The translations under genes and the position numbers were made by a program. Below are positions 25,949-32,577 of a DNA stretch of 43,554 nt, one piece after another. Within the stretch, counting starts at the first letter, position 1. Each line of letters opens with the position of its first letter. The stretch is from an uncultured Lachnospiraceae bacterium (GTDB lineage Bacteria > Bacillota > Clostridia > Lachnospirales > Lachnospiraceae). Below the pieces are notes generated by a model. It had not been told where the DNA came from. It saw only the letters and a program-made list of their open reading frames with translations, and did no database searches. Location: NCBI GenBank assembly GCA_949879775.1, contig CATLBW010000006.1, forward strand, positions 1 to 43,554, in the 5' to 3' direction.

Positions 25949-28180
25949 TTATGGAACAGAAAACGCCGCTTCCAGACAGGCTTTTAACCCTGTGTAGCGT
26001 TTCTGCTCACTGACATTTTCAATCATCCCCTGAAATGTGCTGTCATCTCCTACCAGCGTCACGCATCTTTTTGCCCGGGTGACCGCCGTATAAAGAAGGT
26101 TACGGTTCATCAACATCCGCGGCCCTGTCAGCAGGGGAATCACAACAGCCGGATACTCGCTGCCCTGGGATTTATGGATGGTAATGGCATAGGCAAGCTC
26201 CAACTCCTCCACCTGCTTAAAGGAATAGTCAACCATTCTTCCTTCCTCAAACTCCACAGTCACAATCTCCTGATAATCATCAATACTGTGGATTTTGCCC
26301 ATATCGCCGTTAAACACCCCCGTGCCCTTATCTATCGCCAGCCCATAACGGCTGCGTATCTCCCACTCCAACTGATAATTATTCTTAACCTGCATGACCT
26401 TGTCGCCTTCACGAAACACCATGTCGCCATGCTCCCGTTCCTTCTTGCTGCCATCCTGTGGGTTCAGATACCGCTGCAATATATTATTTAGCCTCTCTAC
26501 CCCCAAAAGCCCTTTGCGCATAGGCGTCAGTACTTGGATATCAAAAGGCTTGGCCTCCACAAATTTGGGAAGCTTCTGCTGAATGAGCTGGAGTACTACG
26601 CTGATAATCACATTTGCGTCAAACCGCTTAAGGAAAAAGAAATCCATGCTCTTATTATCCAGCGCCACTTCTTCACCACGGTTAATCCTATGGGCATTGA
26701 CAACGATGTCGCTCTGCGCCGCCTGCCGGAATATTTTATTCAGGCGCACGACATGGAACCGCTCAGATTCTATGATATCCCGCAGCACACTGCCCGGCCC
26801 TACGCTGGGAAGCTGGTTCACATCCCCCACCAAAATTAACCGGGTCCCTGCAACCACCGCTTTCAGCAGGGCGTACATCAGCGAAATATCGACCATCGAC
26901 ATCTCGTCCACAATAATCACATCCGTCTCCAAAGGGTTCTGCTCATTGCGTTCAAACCCCTCATTCCCCTCTATGCCGCCATTCAATTCCAGCATACGGT
27001 GAATCGTACGCGCCTCAAACCCCGTCGTTTCACTCATACGTTTTGCCGCGCGTCCAGTAGGCGCCGCCAGGAAGATATCCATCCCTTCCAGCTCGAAATA
27101 ACGGATAATCGTATTAATCGTAGTAGTTTTTCCTGTTCCCGGGCCACCGGTAATCACCACCAGGCCATTGCAGACAGATTCCTTGACCGCCTCTGCCTGC
27201 ATTTGATCCAATTCCATGCCCGTACCCTTCTCAATCGCACGGATACGCGTCTCTATCTCAATTTGCGGCACATCATAGGAAACATCAAGCGCACACAGCA
27301 TAGCCGCCGTATTCATCTCCATATAATAAAAGCCAGACGCATAGATAAAGGGAATCCCTTCCCGCTCCTTTATCATCACCTTCTTGTCAATGGCAAGGTC
27401 CATATAATGTTTCTCTATGTACTGCGCCTCAATCCCCAAAAGCTCCTCCGCCCGGTGCGACAAAACCTCCTGTGGCAGGCAGGTATGCCCCTCCGCAGCC
27501 GCCTGCTGCAAAACATATAAGATGCCGCTGCGGATGCGGAAGTCCGAATCCGTATGGATTCCTACCTTAGCAGCAATTTCGTCCGCAATACGAAAACCCA
27601 CACCCTGGATATCGTCTGCCAGGCGGTATGGGTTCTCCTTTAATATTGTATAAAGTTCCTGTCCATATGTCCGGTATATCTTCACAGAAAGCGTCTGGGA
27701 AATGCCGTACTGCTGCAAGAACAACATCGCCTGCCTCAACCCGCGCTTCTCCTCCATCTGGCCGGCAATCTCCATCGCCTTGCGCTCACTGATCCCCTTG
27801 ACCTCGGCAAGCCGTTCCGGCTCCTCTTCCATGATGCGGAAAGTATCTTCCTTGAACTCACGGACAATGCGCGCTGCCAGCGCTGCGCCAATTCCCTTAA
27901 TAGCCCCAGAAGCAAGATACCGCTCAATCGACAAAACGTCCTCTGGAGATTTCACCCCAAAGGACTGCACCTTAAACTGCCTGCCATAAGAAGGATGGGT
28001 GGTATACTCTCCTGTGAGTTCCAGCATTTCGCCTTCACTAACCCCATGGAGAATACCCACACAGGTAACTTCCTCCTCACCGCTCACAAAATTTAATACG
28101 GCATAGCCGTTATCACTGTTCTGGAATATGATATGTTCTACATATCCGCTCAGCGTCTCCACGTCTCTATTCCAATCCAT
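25949..28180 (-). CDS. recD2: ATP-dependent RecD2-type DNA helicase
   Basis: A 743-residue RecD2/YrrC helicase, a 5'-3' SF1B motor that works without RecB and RecC and helps in replication and repair. The N-terminal part (to about 290) has an OB-like domain and helix-hairpin-helix repeats (GIGAALAARIV, VKGISERKAMEI, VQGVGF-like segments). The motor has Walker A GGPGTGKTTT with Lys351, LAAPTGRAAKRM (motif Ia), VDEMSMVD at 424-431, GDVNQLPSVGPG and the C-terminal AITIHKSQGSEYPAV. The start at 28180 lies inside the rod-binding gene (14-base overlap) with a poor ribosome site; a GTG at 28162 is an alternative. The overlap makes it the last gene of the flagellar operon, an unexpected partner. Confidence 0.95.
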   Translation of the reverse strand: MDWNRDVETLSGYVEHIIFQNSDNGYAVLNFVSGEEEVTCVGILHGVSEGEMLELTGEYTTHPSYGRQFKVQSFGVKSPEDVLSIERYLASGAIKGIGAALAARIVREFKEDTFRIMEEEPERLAEVKGISERKAMEIAGQMEEKRGLRQAMLFLQQYGISQTLSVKIYRTYGQELYTILKENPYRLADDIQGVGFRIADEIAAKVGIHTDSDFRIRSGILYVLQQAAAEGHTCLPQEVLSHRAEELLGIEAQYIEKHYMDLAIDKKVMIKEREGIPFIYASGFYYMEMNTAAMLCALDVSYDVPQIEIETRIRAIEKGTGMELDQMQAEAVKESVCNGLVVITGGPGTGKTTTINTIIRYFELEGMDIFLAAPTGRAAKRMSETTGFEARTIHRMLELNGGIEGNEGFERNEQNPLETDVIIVDEMSMVDISLMYALLKAVVAGTRLILVGDVNQLPSVGPGSVLRDIIESERFHVVRLNKIFRQAAQSDIVVNAHRINRGEEVALDNKSMDFFFLKRFDANVIISVVLQLIQQKLPKFVEAKPFDIQVLTPMRKGLLGVERLNNILQRYLNPQDGSKKEREHGDMVFREGDKVMQVKNNYQLEWEIRSRYGLAIDKGTGVFNGDMGKIHSIDDYQEIVTVEFEEGRMVDYSFKQVEELELAYAITIHKSQGSEYPAVVIPLLTGPRMLMNRNLLYTAVTRAKRCVTLVGDDSTFQGMIENVSEQKRYTGLKACLEAAFSVP

Positions 28181-28520
28181 AGTTGCGCTTCATCTGCTCG
28201 TAAAGCATCTGCGCAAGCCCAAGCCCTTCGCCCTGCGCGGACTGCTCGGCAAAACTCTGGACCATCTGCTCCTTGTAATAATCCTGCAATTGCCTGGTAG
28301 ACGAAGAAACATTCTCTGATTCCGGGATCATTTTCTGCATCGCCTTAAACATCTGCTCCGTAAAATAAGCCTCAAAATCTTTGCAGACATCCATCAGCTC
28401 ATCTTCCGTTGCCTTGGACAAATCAGAGTTCAGGGTATCTTCCAGCTTATTGGTAGAGCCGCTGCTCATCGTGTTATTGGTGTCATATAACGCATTTAAT
28501 CCATCTATTGTAAGACTCAT
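28167..28520 (-). CDS. FlgJ-type rod-binding protein (without hydrolase domain)
   Basis: A 117-residue protein of the Rod-binding family, equal to the N-terminal part of FlgJ. The core DVCKDFEAYFTEQMFKAMQK and the later QDYYKEQMVQSFAEQSAQ and GLGLAQMLYEQM are typical. FlgJ caps or scaffolds the growing flagellar rod; proteobacterial FlgJ also has a muramidase domain, which is absent here, so another enzyme must open the peptidoglycan. It starts 22 bases after flgG and its last codons overlap recD2. The N-terminal 30 residues are Ser/Thr/Asn-rich and probably flexible. Confidence 0.88.
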   Translation of the reverse strand: MSLTIDGLNALYDTNNTMSSGSTNKLEDTLNSDLSKATEDELMDVCKDFEAYFTEQMFKAMQKMIPESENVSSSTRQLQDYYKEQMVQSFAEQSAQGEGLGLAQMLYEQMKRNYGLE

Positions 28521-28542
28521 AACTTATCCCTCTCTCTGTCCG

Positions 28543-29361
28543 TTATCGTTTAAGCTGGTTCGCCTGGCCAAGCATATCGTCCGAGGTCTGGATTGCCTTG
28601 GAATTCATCTCATAGGCCCTTTGCGCCACAATCAGGTTTACCATCTCATCAGCCACCTGCACGTTCGAGCCTTCCAGATACCCCTGGCGTATCGAGCTTA
28701 ACACCAATCCTGGCGTTGTCGCTTCGTTCAACGGCTGGCCGGAAGCATCCGTAACGCCAAACAGGCTGTTTGACAATTTATCAAGGCCCGCCGGGTTGTT
28801 AAATTGATACAGGCCAATCGACTGGTTCAACGCCACAAAATTATTCTGGGCGTCCCTGTAACCAAATGCCCCATCCTGGTCTACAACCATCTTGCTTGCG
28901 CTTACCCCGCTGGGAATCTCTATGGCGTTGCCATTCGTATCAAGCACCGGGTATCCGCTTGCCGTCACCAGCGTAAGGTTGCCGTTATTGCCCACACTAA
29001 GCTTAAAATCACCATTCCTTGTATAATATGTATTGCCGTCCGCACCCCTCACTGCAAAGAAGCCGTCCCCGTCAATCGCCATCGCTGTATAACTCTCGCT
29101 GTCCAGATGCGCGCCCTGCACAAAATTGGAGGTAATGGACGCCACCCTGGTTCCCAGGCCAACCTGCGCCGAAATCGGTTTCTGTTCCCCATTGGCCGTA
29201 GTCGTCCTCGTCTGTAATGTTTGGTACAGAAGCGACTTAAACTCCGTCTTCTCTGTCTTGTAACCAGTGGTGTTGACATTTGCCAGATTATTTGCAATCG
29301 TATCTACCGCTGTCTGCTGTGAAATCATGCCGGACGCCGCCGACCATAAAGACCTCATCAT
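28543..29361 (-). CDS. flgG: Flagellar rod protein FlgG (FlhP-like)
   Basis: A 272-residue distal-rod type protein. The N-terminus MMRSLWSAASGMISQQTAVD followed by TIANNLANVNTTGYK is the classic rod/hook signature, with a central AIDGDGFFAV and the C-terminal LIVAQRAYEMNSKAIQTSDDML coiled helix. These ends form the export signal and the axial packing helices. The start at 29361 (or 29358, the next ATG) follows AAAGGAG; the longer open frame to 29493 runs through duplicated non-coding repeats and is rejected. Order after mbl matches mbl-flhO-flhP of Bacillus. The leader contains a mosaic of palindromic repeats that could slow or regulate translation relative to flgF. Confidence 0.93.
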   Translation of the reverse strand: MMRSLWSAASGMISQQTAVDTIANNLANVNTTGYKTEKTEFKSLLYQTLQTRTTTANGEQKPISAQVGLGTRVASITSNFVQGAHLDSESYTAMAIDGDGFFAVRGADGNTYYTRNGDFKLSVGNNGNLTLVTASGYPVLDTNGNAIEIPSGVSASKMVVDQDGAFGYRDAQNNFVALNQSIGLYQFNNPAGLDKLSNSLFGVTDASGQPLNEATTPGLVLSSIRQGYLEGSNVQVADEMVNLIVAQRAYEMNSKAIQTSDDMLGQANQLKR

Positions 29362-29382
29362 TTTAAAACAACTCCTTTCTGA

Positions 29383-29421
29383 TAATAAGGTATCGCCACG
29401 CGCCGCTTCGCGCCACCTGCC
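29383..29421. repeat. Repeat type C, copy 1
   Basis: A 39-base unit from TAATAAGG to CCACCTGCC with a central palindrome GGCGCG-type stem around CTTCG (CGCGCCGCTTCGCGCC). Copy 2 at 29638-29676 differs at one base. Copy 1 begins only a few bases from the flgG ribosome binding site. Confidence 0.85.
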
Positions 29422-29423
29422 TG

Positions 29424-29597
29424 TTGGTAATGTCACGCCCGGCTTTGCCGGACCTGACCTATCGGTCGACGCATTATATGTCGTGCTTTGCACGAGCCGT
29501 CTCCCTCTCGTTGGTTATGTCACGCCCGGCTTTGCCGGACCTGACCTATCGGTCGACGCATTATATGTCGTGCTTTGCACGAGCCGTCTCCCTCTCG
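29424..29597. repeat. Tandem 87-base repeat type A, two copies
   Basis: Copies at 29424-29510 and 29511-29597 differ at a single base (TTGGTAATG against TTGGTTATG). Each unit holds three small hairpins: CCGGC-TTT-GCCGG, GACC-TATC-GGTC and CGTGC-TTT-GCACG. The near identity shows a recent duplication. Confidence 0.95.
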
Positions 29598-29637
29598 TCG
29601 GAAGGCATTTCTTAAATGCTTCGCATTTGCCTTCCTC
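29596..29637. repeat. Repeat type B, copy 1
   Basis: A 42-base unit beginning CGTCGGAAGGCA. Its outer arms GGAAGGCA/TGCCTTCC pair and the inner arms form AAATGC-TTC-GCATTT. An identical copy is at 29681-29722. Confidence 0.9.
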
Positions 29638-29676
29638 TAATAAGGTATCGGCACGCGCCGCTTCGCGCCACCTGCC
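29638..29676. repeat. Repeat type C, copy 2
   Basis: Same as 29383-29421 with one change (TATCGG for TATCGC). It follows type B directly, so the order along the plus strand is C, A, A, B, C, B. Confidence 0.85.
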
Positions 29677-29680
29677 ATTT

Positions 29681-29722
29681 CGTCGGAAGGCATTTCTTAA
29701 ATGCTTCGCATTTGCCTTCCTC
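29681..29722. repeat. Repeat type B, copy 2
   Basis: Identical over 42 bases to 29596-29637. It ends one base before the stop codon of flgF, so its hairpin forms the very start of the flgF-flgG spacer. Confidence 0.9.
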
Positions 29723-30520
29723 CTATGCCTTGCCCATTGCTACGGCTTTCTCAAGCGTACTGTCTATTGTCTGGATTATCTTCTGGTTGCTCTCATAGGC
29801 ACGTGAGATATTGATCATCTCGACCATCTCAGAGACCACGTTTACATTGGACATCTCTAACGTCCCCTGCTCTATCCTGGCTGTGGAAGCCTGCGCCTGC
29901 CCTCCTGGCACAAGGTCATACATATTCTCGCCATACTTGGCAAGGAAATTATAATCCGCAAAATCCACGACGCCAACCTGCCCCACCAATGCATTGTTCT
30001 GGTAGAGATTCCCATTCTCATCCACGACCAATTCAAGGTTAGGGTTCACGCGTATGTAACCGGCCTGCCCCGGGTTGCCAGCCTGGGCCGCTGCCTGGTT
30101 TAACACATAATCACCATCCTTGGTTACCAAATACCCCTCACGGGTCACGGAAAAAGCACCGTCCCTGGTGTATTTCACAGACGTCTCGCCTGCCTTATTC
30201 GTATAGGAAATCGCAAAAAAACCGTCCCCGTCAATCGCCATATCATAAATATTATCTGTTACGCGGAACGAACCCTGCCCGTAATCGGTATAGCATTCCC
30301 CAATCTTAACCCCAAGGGAAACGTCCCCTATCCCCCTCGCAAGATTAAACGCGGAAGTATCCTTAATCTTAATCGCCAGCATCTCGTCAAAGGCCTGGGC
30401 GGTCGCCCCTTCCTTCTTAAAACCATTGGTGGCTGAATTAGCAAGATTGTTCGTGAGTACGTCCATGCGGTTCTGCTGATTAATCATACCGGTATATGCC
30501 GTATATAATCCTTTTACCAT
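29723..30520 (-). CDS. flgF: Flagellar rod protein FlgF (FlhO-like)
   Basis: A 265-residue rod protein of the FlgF/FlgG group. N-terminus MVKGLYTAYTGMINQQNRMD, then LTNNLANSATNGFKKE, central MAIDGDGFFAI, and the C-terminal SEMVEMINISRAYESNQKI. It is the first of two tandem rod genes after mbl, hence the FlhO position; FlgF against FlgG cannot be settled by motif alone. AAAGGAG lies about 10 bases ahead of the ATG. It starts 36 bases after mbl ends. Product would be exported by the flagellar type III apparatus, which is not encoded in the window. Confidence 0.92.
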   Translation of the reverse strand: MVKGLYTAYTGMINQQNRMDVLTNNLANSATNGFKKEGATAQAFDEMLAIKIKDTSAFNLARGIGDVSLGVKIGECYTDYGQGSFRVTDNIYDMAIDGDGFFAISYTNKAGETSVKYTRDGAFSVTREGYLVTKDGDYVLNQAAAQAGNPGQAGYIRVNPNLELVVDENGNLYQNNALVGQVGVVDFADYNFLAKYGENMYDLVPGGQAQASTARIEQGTLEMSNVNVVSEMVEMINISRAYESNQKIIQTIDSTLEKAVAMGKA

Positions 30521-30556
30521 AATCCCTGCTCCTTTGTCTGCTGATTATCAGTTACC

Positions 30557-31552
30557 TTATTCCTCTTTCCTGGCTGTCCCCGATAAAGACTCTACATATC
30601 TGCCCGTGCCAATCGCCACACAAGTCATAGGCTCTTCGGCTGTCATGGTATTGATTCCAGTCCTGTCCTCAATCAATTCCTCCAGGCCGCGGAGCAGCGC
30701 CCCTCCTCCTGTGAGGATAATCCCACGGTCGGCAACGTCTGCGGCAAGCTCCGGCGGCGTCTTCTCCAATACGCTGTGGACAGCTTCCACAATCTGCAAA
30801 GTAGCCTCGCGCAGCGCCTCCTCTGTCTCTTCTGAAGAAACTGACACCGTCTTAGGCAGCCCGGTTACCAGATTGCGCCCCCGCACATCCATAGTGTCAT
30901 TCTGGGCTAAGGGGAAACAGGTGCCAATCTTAATCTTAATATCCTCTGCGGTCCTTTCACCGATCAGAAGATTATGCTTCTTTCTCATATATCGGACAAT
31001 TGCCTCGTCAAAATCATCCCCTGCTATCTTAATGGAAGTACTTACCACTGTACCGCCCAGGGAAATCACCGCGATATCCGCCGTCCCGCCGCCAATGTCC
31101 ACGATCATGTTGCCGCAGGGCTTTGCAATGTCCACGCCCGCGCCGATAGCCGCCGCGATTGGCTCTTCTATAATAGACACCTCCCGCGCGCCTGCCTGAT
31201 AAGTGGCGTCCTCAACTGCTTTCTTCTCCACTTCCGTTACGCCGCTGGGCACGCACACGCTGATTCTGGGCTTACGGAAACTCTTCTTGCCAAGCGCTTT
31301 CTGAATAAAGTACCTTAACATTTTTTCGGTCACTGTGTAGTCAGAAATAACCCCCTGGCGCAAAGGCCTTACCGCAACAATATTGCCAGGCGTCCTTCCC
31401 AGCATCAGCCTGGCCTCTTCGCCAATAGCTTTTATTTTATTCGTGTCCCTGTCAAAAGCCACTACAGAAGGCTCTTTTAAGACAACGCCTTTTCCTTTTA
31501 TATATACGAGGATGCTTGCTGTTCCTAAATCGATTCCAATATCTGTCGACAT
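30557..31552 (-). CDS. mbl: MreB/Mbl-family actin-like cell-shape protein
   Basis: A 331-residue bacterial actin. ATP-site motifs are GIDLGTAS (phosphate 1), IVDIGGGTADIAVISLGG (phosphate 2) and LTGGGALLRGLEEL (adenosine). MreB proteins polymerise under the membrane and guide the machinery for wall elongation. The Mbl name rests on synteny with mbl-flhO-flhP; MreB is the alternative, as the residues do not separate them by eye, and the usual mreC/mreD genes do not follow. AAAGGGG stands about 10 bases before the ATG. It is the first gene of the flagellar-rod operon and has its own strong promoter. Confidence 0.93.
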   Translation of the reverse strand: MSTDIGIDLGTASILVYIKGKGVVLKEPSVVAFDRDTNKIKAIGEEARLMLGRTPGNIVAVRPLRQGVISDYTVTEKMLRYFIQKALGKKSFRKPRISVCVPSGVTEVEKKAVEDATYQAGAREVSIIEEPIAAAIGAGVDIAKPCGNMIVDIGGGTADIAVISLGGTVVSTSIKIAGDDFDEAIVRYMRKKHNLLIGERTAEDIKIKIGTCFPLAQNDTMDVRGRNLVTGLPKTVSVSSEETEEALREATLQIVEAVHSVLEKTPPELAADVADRGIILTGGGALLRGLEELIEDRTGINTMTAEEPMTCVAIGTGRYVESLSGTARKEE

Positions 31553-31623
31553 GCTATATGTCCCCTTTCGTTTCTCTATCTGGCTGCTGAACGTAATAAC
31601 TTTATTTTTCCATACATATTTAC

Positions 31624-31651
31624 ATTATATACAATCAGAAGTAATTTTCAA
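31624..31651 (-). promoter_or_regulatory. Sigma-A-type promoter of mbl
   Basis: On the minus strand TTGAAA (31651-31646) and TATAAT (31629-31624) are 16 bases apart. The start of transcription would be near 31617, giving a leader of about 65 bases. The sites match the housekeeping consensus in 11 of 12 positions, so strong expression is expected. Confidence 0.85.
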
Positions 31652-31670
31652 AGTATTTTTTTCAAAATAA

Positions 31671-31721
31671 GCAAAAAACTTCCATAATTAACCTTTTACA
31701 TGGAAAGCCTTAGGGAAGTTT
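31671..31721 (-). terminator. Candidate intrinsic terminator upstream of the mbl promoter
   Basis: Read on the minus strand, arms AAACTTCC (31721-31714) and GGAAGTTT (31683-31676) enclose a smaller CTTT/AAAG hairpin and run into six T (31678-31673). It would end transcripts arriving from the chemoreceptor operon or from the palindromic stretch before the mbl promoter. Confidence 0.55.
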
Positions 31722-31790
31722 ATATAATTTTTATATTCTTTTGAAAATATTTTTTAATTTTTCACATAGTAGTCACAATCTCGGGTTATA

Positions 31791-31806
31791 CTAGTACCTG
31801 TACTAG
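31791..31806. repeat. Small perfect inverted repeat
   Basis: CTAGTAC-CT-GTACTAG; outer GTTA/TAAC can add to the stem. It is AT-flanked and the first of a row of palindromes between mbl and the lipoprotein gene. Confidence 0.6.
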
Positions 31807-31839
31807 CTAACAAGCTAATATAATTTTTCATAACTCATG

Positions 31840-31867
31840 CTTCCCGGATTCCCAGGAATCCGGGAGG
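31840..31867. repeat. Inverted repeat with 10-base perfect arms
   Basis: CCCGGATTCC at 31843-31852 pairs with GGAATCCGGG at 31855-31864; three outer pairs (one of them G-T) extend it. No T run follows on either strand, so it does not look like a terminator. Confidence 0.8.
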
Positions 31868-31887
31868 TACTCCCCGAATCCTATACT

Positions 31888-31913
31888 GTGCGGACATGTC
31901 CGCACCGTTTTTT
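31888..31913 (+). terminator. Terminator-like hairpin on the plus strand
   Basis: The perfect palindrome GTGCGGACATGTCCGCAC (31888-31905) is followed by CG and six T on the plus strand. No plus-strand gene precedes it for several kilobases, so either a short unseen plus-strand RNA ends here or the likeness is chance. Confidence 0.6.
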
Positions 31914-31925
31914 AGCTTAATATAT

Positions 31926-31950
31926 AGATGGCGCTTAATCAGCGCCATCT
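31926..31950. repeat. Inverted repeat with 10-base arms
   Basis: AGATGGCGCT (31926-31935), loop TAATC, AGCGCCATCT (31941-31950). It directly abuts copy B of the structured element, sharing its last two bases with that element. Confidence 0.8.
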
Positions 31951-32001
31951 GCGCCGAGCACGGCTGCTTTGCGGCATCTACATCTTCGTGCGAGCGCGCA
32001 T
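31949..32001. repeat. Palindromic structured element, copy B
   Basis: A 53-base element with the same ends as copy A at 25811-25862: CTGCGCCGAGCAC at the start and GTGCGAGCGCGCAT at the end (one difference from copy A in that arm). The inner hairpin is GCTGC-TTT-GCGGC instead of ATTGC-GAA-GCAAT: different bases, same pairing. The shared strand and ends show common origin. Confidence 0.8.
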
Positions 32002-32012
32002 CCCCCGGAGGG

Positions 32013-32049
32013 CTATATATCTGGCAATTATTTAATGCCAGATATATAG
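32013..32049. repeat. Inverted repeat with 14-base perfect arms
   Basis: CTATATATCTGGCA (32013-32026) and TGCCAGATATATAG (32036-32049) flank a 9-base AT loop. No T run follows on the minus strand. It lies 40 bases after the stop codon of the lipoprotein gene in that gene's transcript and may protect the 3' end or act as a protein site. Confidence 0.85.
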
Positions 32050-32088
32050 ATAGGGATAACCCTTGCCACAATAACGCGTGAAAGTATG

Positions 32089-32577
32089 TTACTTTACCTG
32101 CACGACAGCAGAATCCCCCTTCCTCGCCTGCTCTATGACAGCAGGAATTAATTTTTTAAAATTATCCGCGGAATGGGTCGCCCCGGTTATGGAATCTAAC
32201 TGCGTATCCTTCTGCCCCTCAATGAGCTGCCTGACATACTCCCGGCTATATTCGTTGGGATAGCTGCCACAGACAGTCCCCATATTGCGCATATACTCAT
32301 TGTCCCACGCCTTGATAAACCCGCTGCAGTCCTTAGCGTTAAACTCCGCTGACACAATCGTGTCATCCTTGACCTGTATGCAGATATACTCTTTCCATCC
32401 ATGCGAAAACTCAGCCATCTGAGCTGTATAATACCCGTCTTTCATTTTATTCCCGCACCCTGCCAAAAACATACAGGCGGCAAGAAGCGCTGCCATTCCT
32501 TTTATCCTTGCCCCGCCTCTGCTTTTGCATGGCTTTTTGCTGCCGCTTTGAAAACGCTGTTTTCCTTTCATTCTCAT
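32089..32577 (-). CDS. FMN-binding-type lipoprotein
   Basis: A 162-residue lipoprotein. A basic N-terminus of 27 residues precedes the hydrophobic [14 protein letters not shown] with lipobox cysteine Cys41. The mature part resembles small FMN_bind proteins: [19 protein letters not shown] begins the domain and [13 protein letters not shown] has Thr134 in the D-x-x-T-G-A-T setting to which the flavin transferase ApbE attaches FMN. Such proteins carry electrons on the outer membrane face in Gram-positive bacteria. Its ATG overlaps the chemoreceptor stop in an ATGA, with AAAGGAGG ahead, so the two are translated together. A redox-sensing partner of the chemoreceptor is a possibility inferred only from that. 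The symbol is left open; FMN attachment is predicted. Confidence 0.8.
   Translation of the reverse strand: MRMKGKQRFQSGSKKPCKSRGGARIKGMAALLAACMFLAGCGNKMKDGYYTAQMAEFSHGWKEYICIQVKDDTIVSAEFNAKDCSGFIKAWDNEYMRNMGTVCGSYPNEYSREYVRQLIEGQKDTQLDSITGATHSADNFKKLIPAVIEQARKGDSAVVQVK

Noticed and set aside
29424-29722. CRISPR array
   Set aside because: Units are 87, 42 and 39 bases long, adjoin directly or nearly so, and there are no unique spacers of constant length.
29267-29806. 179-residue plus-strand frame across the flgF-flgG spacer
   Set aside because: Its sequence repeats only because the DNA repeats; it runs through palindromes and into both rod genes on the opposite strand.
31835-32071. 78-residue minus-strand frame in the palindrome row
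   Set aside because: No usable ribosome site in front, composition follows the hairpins, and nothing resembles a protein family.
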